Part shown: positions 5,311 through 6,487 of the stretch, piece after piece
Layout: each line of letters begins with the position of its first letter
Numbering within the stretch: the first letter of the stretch is position 1
NCBI GenBank assembly: GCA_021157985.1
Contig: JAGGVM010000129.1
Span: 1 to 6,487 of the forward strand
Source: Nitrososphaerota archaeon
GTDB taxonomy: Archaea; Thermoproteota; Nitrososphaeria_A; Caldarchaeales; Wolframiiraptoraceae
Length of the DNA: 6,487 nucleotides
Reading direction: 5' to 3'
The notes under the pieces: model-generated
The model's database searches: none
Told to the model about the DNA's origin: nothing
What the model saw: the letters and a program-made list of their open reading frames with translations, nothing else
Position numbers and translations under genes: made by a program

Positions 5311-6487
5311 TCAACAGGTTATCTCTCCCCGGCCGTAGGGTATGAGCTCGGAGATCTCGATCTTCAGGTCCCTCAGCTTTCTGGATTCCAGCTCCACGTT
5401 TTTAAGGAGAGTTTGAAGAATCTCCGAGGCGAGGGCGTCAGCTTTCTTGTTCCCGGGAACTATTTTCACGTAAGTCTTTGTTTTGCCCGCGACCGCCGAG
5501 GGCGGGCCGTAAATTAGCTTGAGATCATCGGTTAACCCTATGGCGAGCTCTAGCTTCACCGTGAGGTAGGTTCGCTCGCCTTTCACTATGAACCCTCCTT
5601 TCGGGAGATAATGGCCAGGCGGGGGAGTGAAGGATATTTGATCAGGGTTCACGTAGTAGACGGTCATCGAGGACATACGTTCTCTCCAAGCTCTGCTATA
5701 GACTGCGGCGAACTGGGCTGCTTCCCGCTTCGAGATCTCCCCGGCTTCTTGGCCGTTTTTCAGTATTACTGCCGCGGCGCCCCTGACCTCAGCGTGAAAG
5801 ACTAGGTCCTTGTTTTCGAGGTGTTTTCTGAGGAGCGCGATGTTGCTTGAGGCGTCTTTTCCGGCTACGGCGAGATATCCCTCCGAGGTCGTGAACCAGC
5901 GGTATCGCTCATACCACTTTCCCTCGCCCCTCTTCACCCTGGCCGAGACTTTCAGCAAGATCTTCTCGAGCTCTTTTTCCGATGACTTTCGAAGTTTCTC
6001 CGCTTCTCTTTCCAGCTCCTCGGCTTCGCTTATCAGCCTGCGCGCGGCTTGCTCGGATTTCTTGGCTTTATCGAAGAGGCTTGAGATCTGCTTCATCAGA
6101 GATCCTTCTTTTAGATCGAGGTCGATCATTTCTTCCCCTATTTTCACGTGCATCTTTTTCAGGTCTCGATCAACTCTTATCTCGAGGCCGCTGACCTCGT
6201 GATCCCCTGGCTTATCCGCCAAGGCGTTCAGGAGCGAGGAGTGCTGAAAGAGCTTTTCAGCAACCTGCCTGATCTTGGACGATGAACTGAGCAGCTTTTC
6301 GGCCGAGAAACGCTTCTCATGCGCCTTTCTCTCCAAGTCTCGAATCTTCTCCTCGACGGCTTTGCGCTTCTCCGCCTCGATCCCACGCGCCAGCTCCTCC
6401 TCATACGCGATCCTGAACGCTTCGTTAATGCTTTCGGTCTTCCGGTATCTCCATCCCTTGGACTCTAAGCTCTTCATGGGGTAGGGA
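5311..6487 (-). CDS. rqcH: RqcH/NEMF (Rqc2, NFACT) ribosome quality-control protein, C-terminal part; 5' end outside window
   Basis: This protein binds stalled large ribosomal subunits carrying peptidyl-tRNA and, in characterised bacterial and eukaryotic members, directs C-terminal tailing of the stalled chain. The frame is open to the right edge (PYP precedes the Met encoded at 6477), so that ATG is internal; full-length members are around 600-700 residues. Counting from that Met, 14-50 starts the coiled-coil arm after SINEAFRIAYEEE, a small strand-rich insert lies near 95-120, and the second helix (about 125-178) is rich in Glu/Lys/Arg. NFACT-R (DUF814) follows: RYRWFTTSEGYLAVAGKDAS (191-210), HAEVRGAAAVILKN (228-241), EAAQFAAVYSRAW (252-264), then PPPGHYLPKGGFIVKG (285-300). 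The tail GPPSAVAGKTKTYVKIVPGN (324-343) to ELIPYGRGEI (377-386) resembles archaeal members. NFACT-N and its functional residues cannot be assessed. It heads the co-oriented run of genes. Confidence 0.95.
   Translation of the reverse strand, partial: PYPMKSLESKGWRYRKTESINEAFRIAYEEELARGIEAEKRKAVEEKIRDLERKAHEKRFSAEKLLSSSSKIRQVAEKLFQHSSLLNALADKPGDHEVSGLEIRVDRDLKKMHVKIGEEMIDLDLKEGSLMKQISSLFDKAKKSEQAARRLISEAEELEREAEKLRKSSEKELEKILLKVSARVKRGEGKWYERYRWFTTSEGYLAVAGKDASSNIALLRKHLENKDLVFHAEVRGAAAVILKNGQEAGEISKREAAQFAAVYSRAWRERMSSMTVYYVNPDQISFTPPPGHYLPKGGFIVKGERTYLTVKLELAIGLTDDLKLIYGPPSAVAGKTKTYVKIVPGNKKADALASEILQTLLKNVELESRKLRDLKIEISELIPYGRGEITC

Noticed and set aside
5810..6202. Plus-strand serine-rich open frame opposite the RqcH coiled coil
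   Set aside because: The Ser/Arg/Phe richness is what the complement of Glu/Lys-rich coiled-coil codons produces; it is a shadow of rqcH.
6475..6477. ATG at 6477 as the true start of the RqcH-like gene, giving a short protein without NFACT-N
   Set aside because: The frame stays open through the window edge (Pro-Tyr-Pro upstream), the first residues match the middle of the family where the coiled-coil arm begins, and the edge is only 10 bp away. Truncation by the window is the simpler explanation.

Overview
The window looks like a piece of an archaeal chromosome, probably from the Thermoproteota/TACK side (inference). The case rests on family content: an archaeal-type RqcH/NEMF protein, a stand-alone AMMECR1 protein, a Mut7-C RNase with a zinc ribbon, a CBS pair with a zinc ribbon, and an MJ1255-like glycosyltransferase. 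Arginine is encoded largely by AGG/AGA, GTG/TTG starts are in play, and several gene starts have A/T-rich TATA-like boxes about 30-45 bp upstream. The genes are tightly packed. I see no mobile element, CRISPR array, tRNA or rRNA, and no gene-free stretch longer than about 85 bp.

Layout. Positions 1-981 (+ strand) hold the tail of an ABC permease and its ATPase, joined by an ATGA stop/start overlap; they form a NitT/TauT-type importer of unknown substrate. Positions 974-6487 (- strand) hold seven genes. In transcription order, from the right edge, they are: the C-terminal part of rqcH (running off the edge), a CBS/zinc-ribbon protein, a HAD-superfamily protein, a Mut7-C RNase, AMMECR1, a GT-B glycosyltransferase, and an AAA-associated-domain protein.

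How they fit together. The AAA-associated protein belongs functionally with the ABC transporter: in many bacteria this domain is the C-terminal part of the ATPase itself. Here it is a separate gene facing the ATPase tail to tail, with the two coding ends overlapping by 8 bp. AMMECR1 and the glycosyltransferase are probably one transcript. The rqcH-CBS-HAD-Mut7-C run is co-oriented with 32-59 bp gaps and possible promoters in those gaps, so it may be several short transcripts.

The window is mostly ordinary housekeeping content. The points most worth a second look are the split, convergently overlapping ATPase/AAA-associated pair, and the HAD protein whose first two catalytic motifs depart from the phosphatase consensus. 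I found no convincing evidence of a wholly new system.
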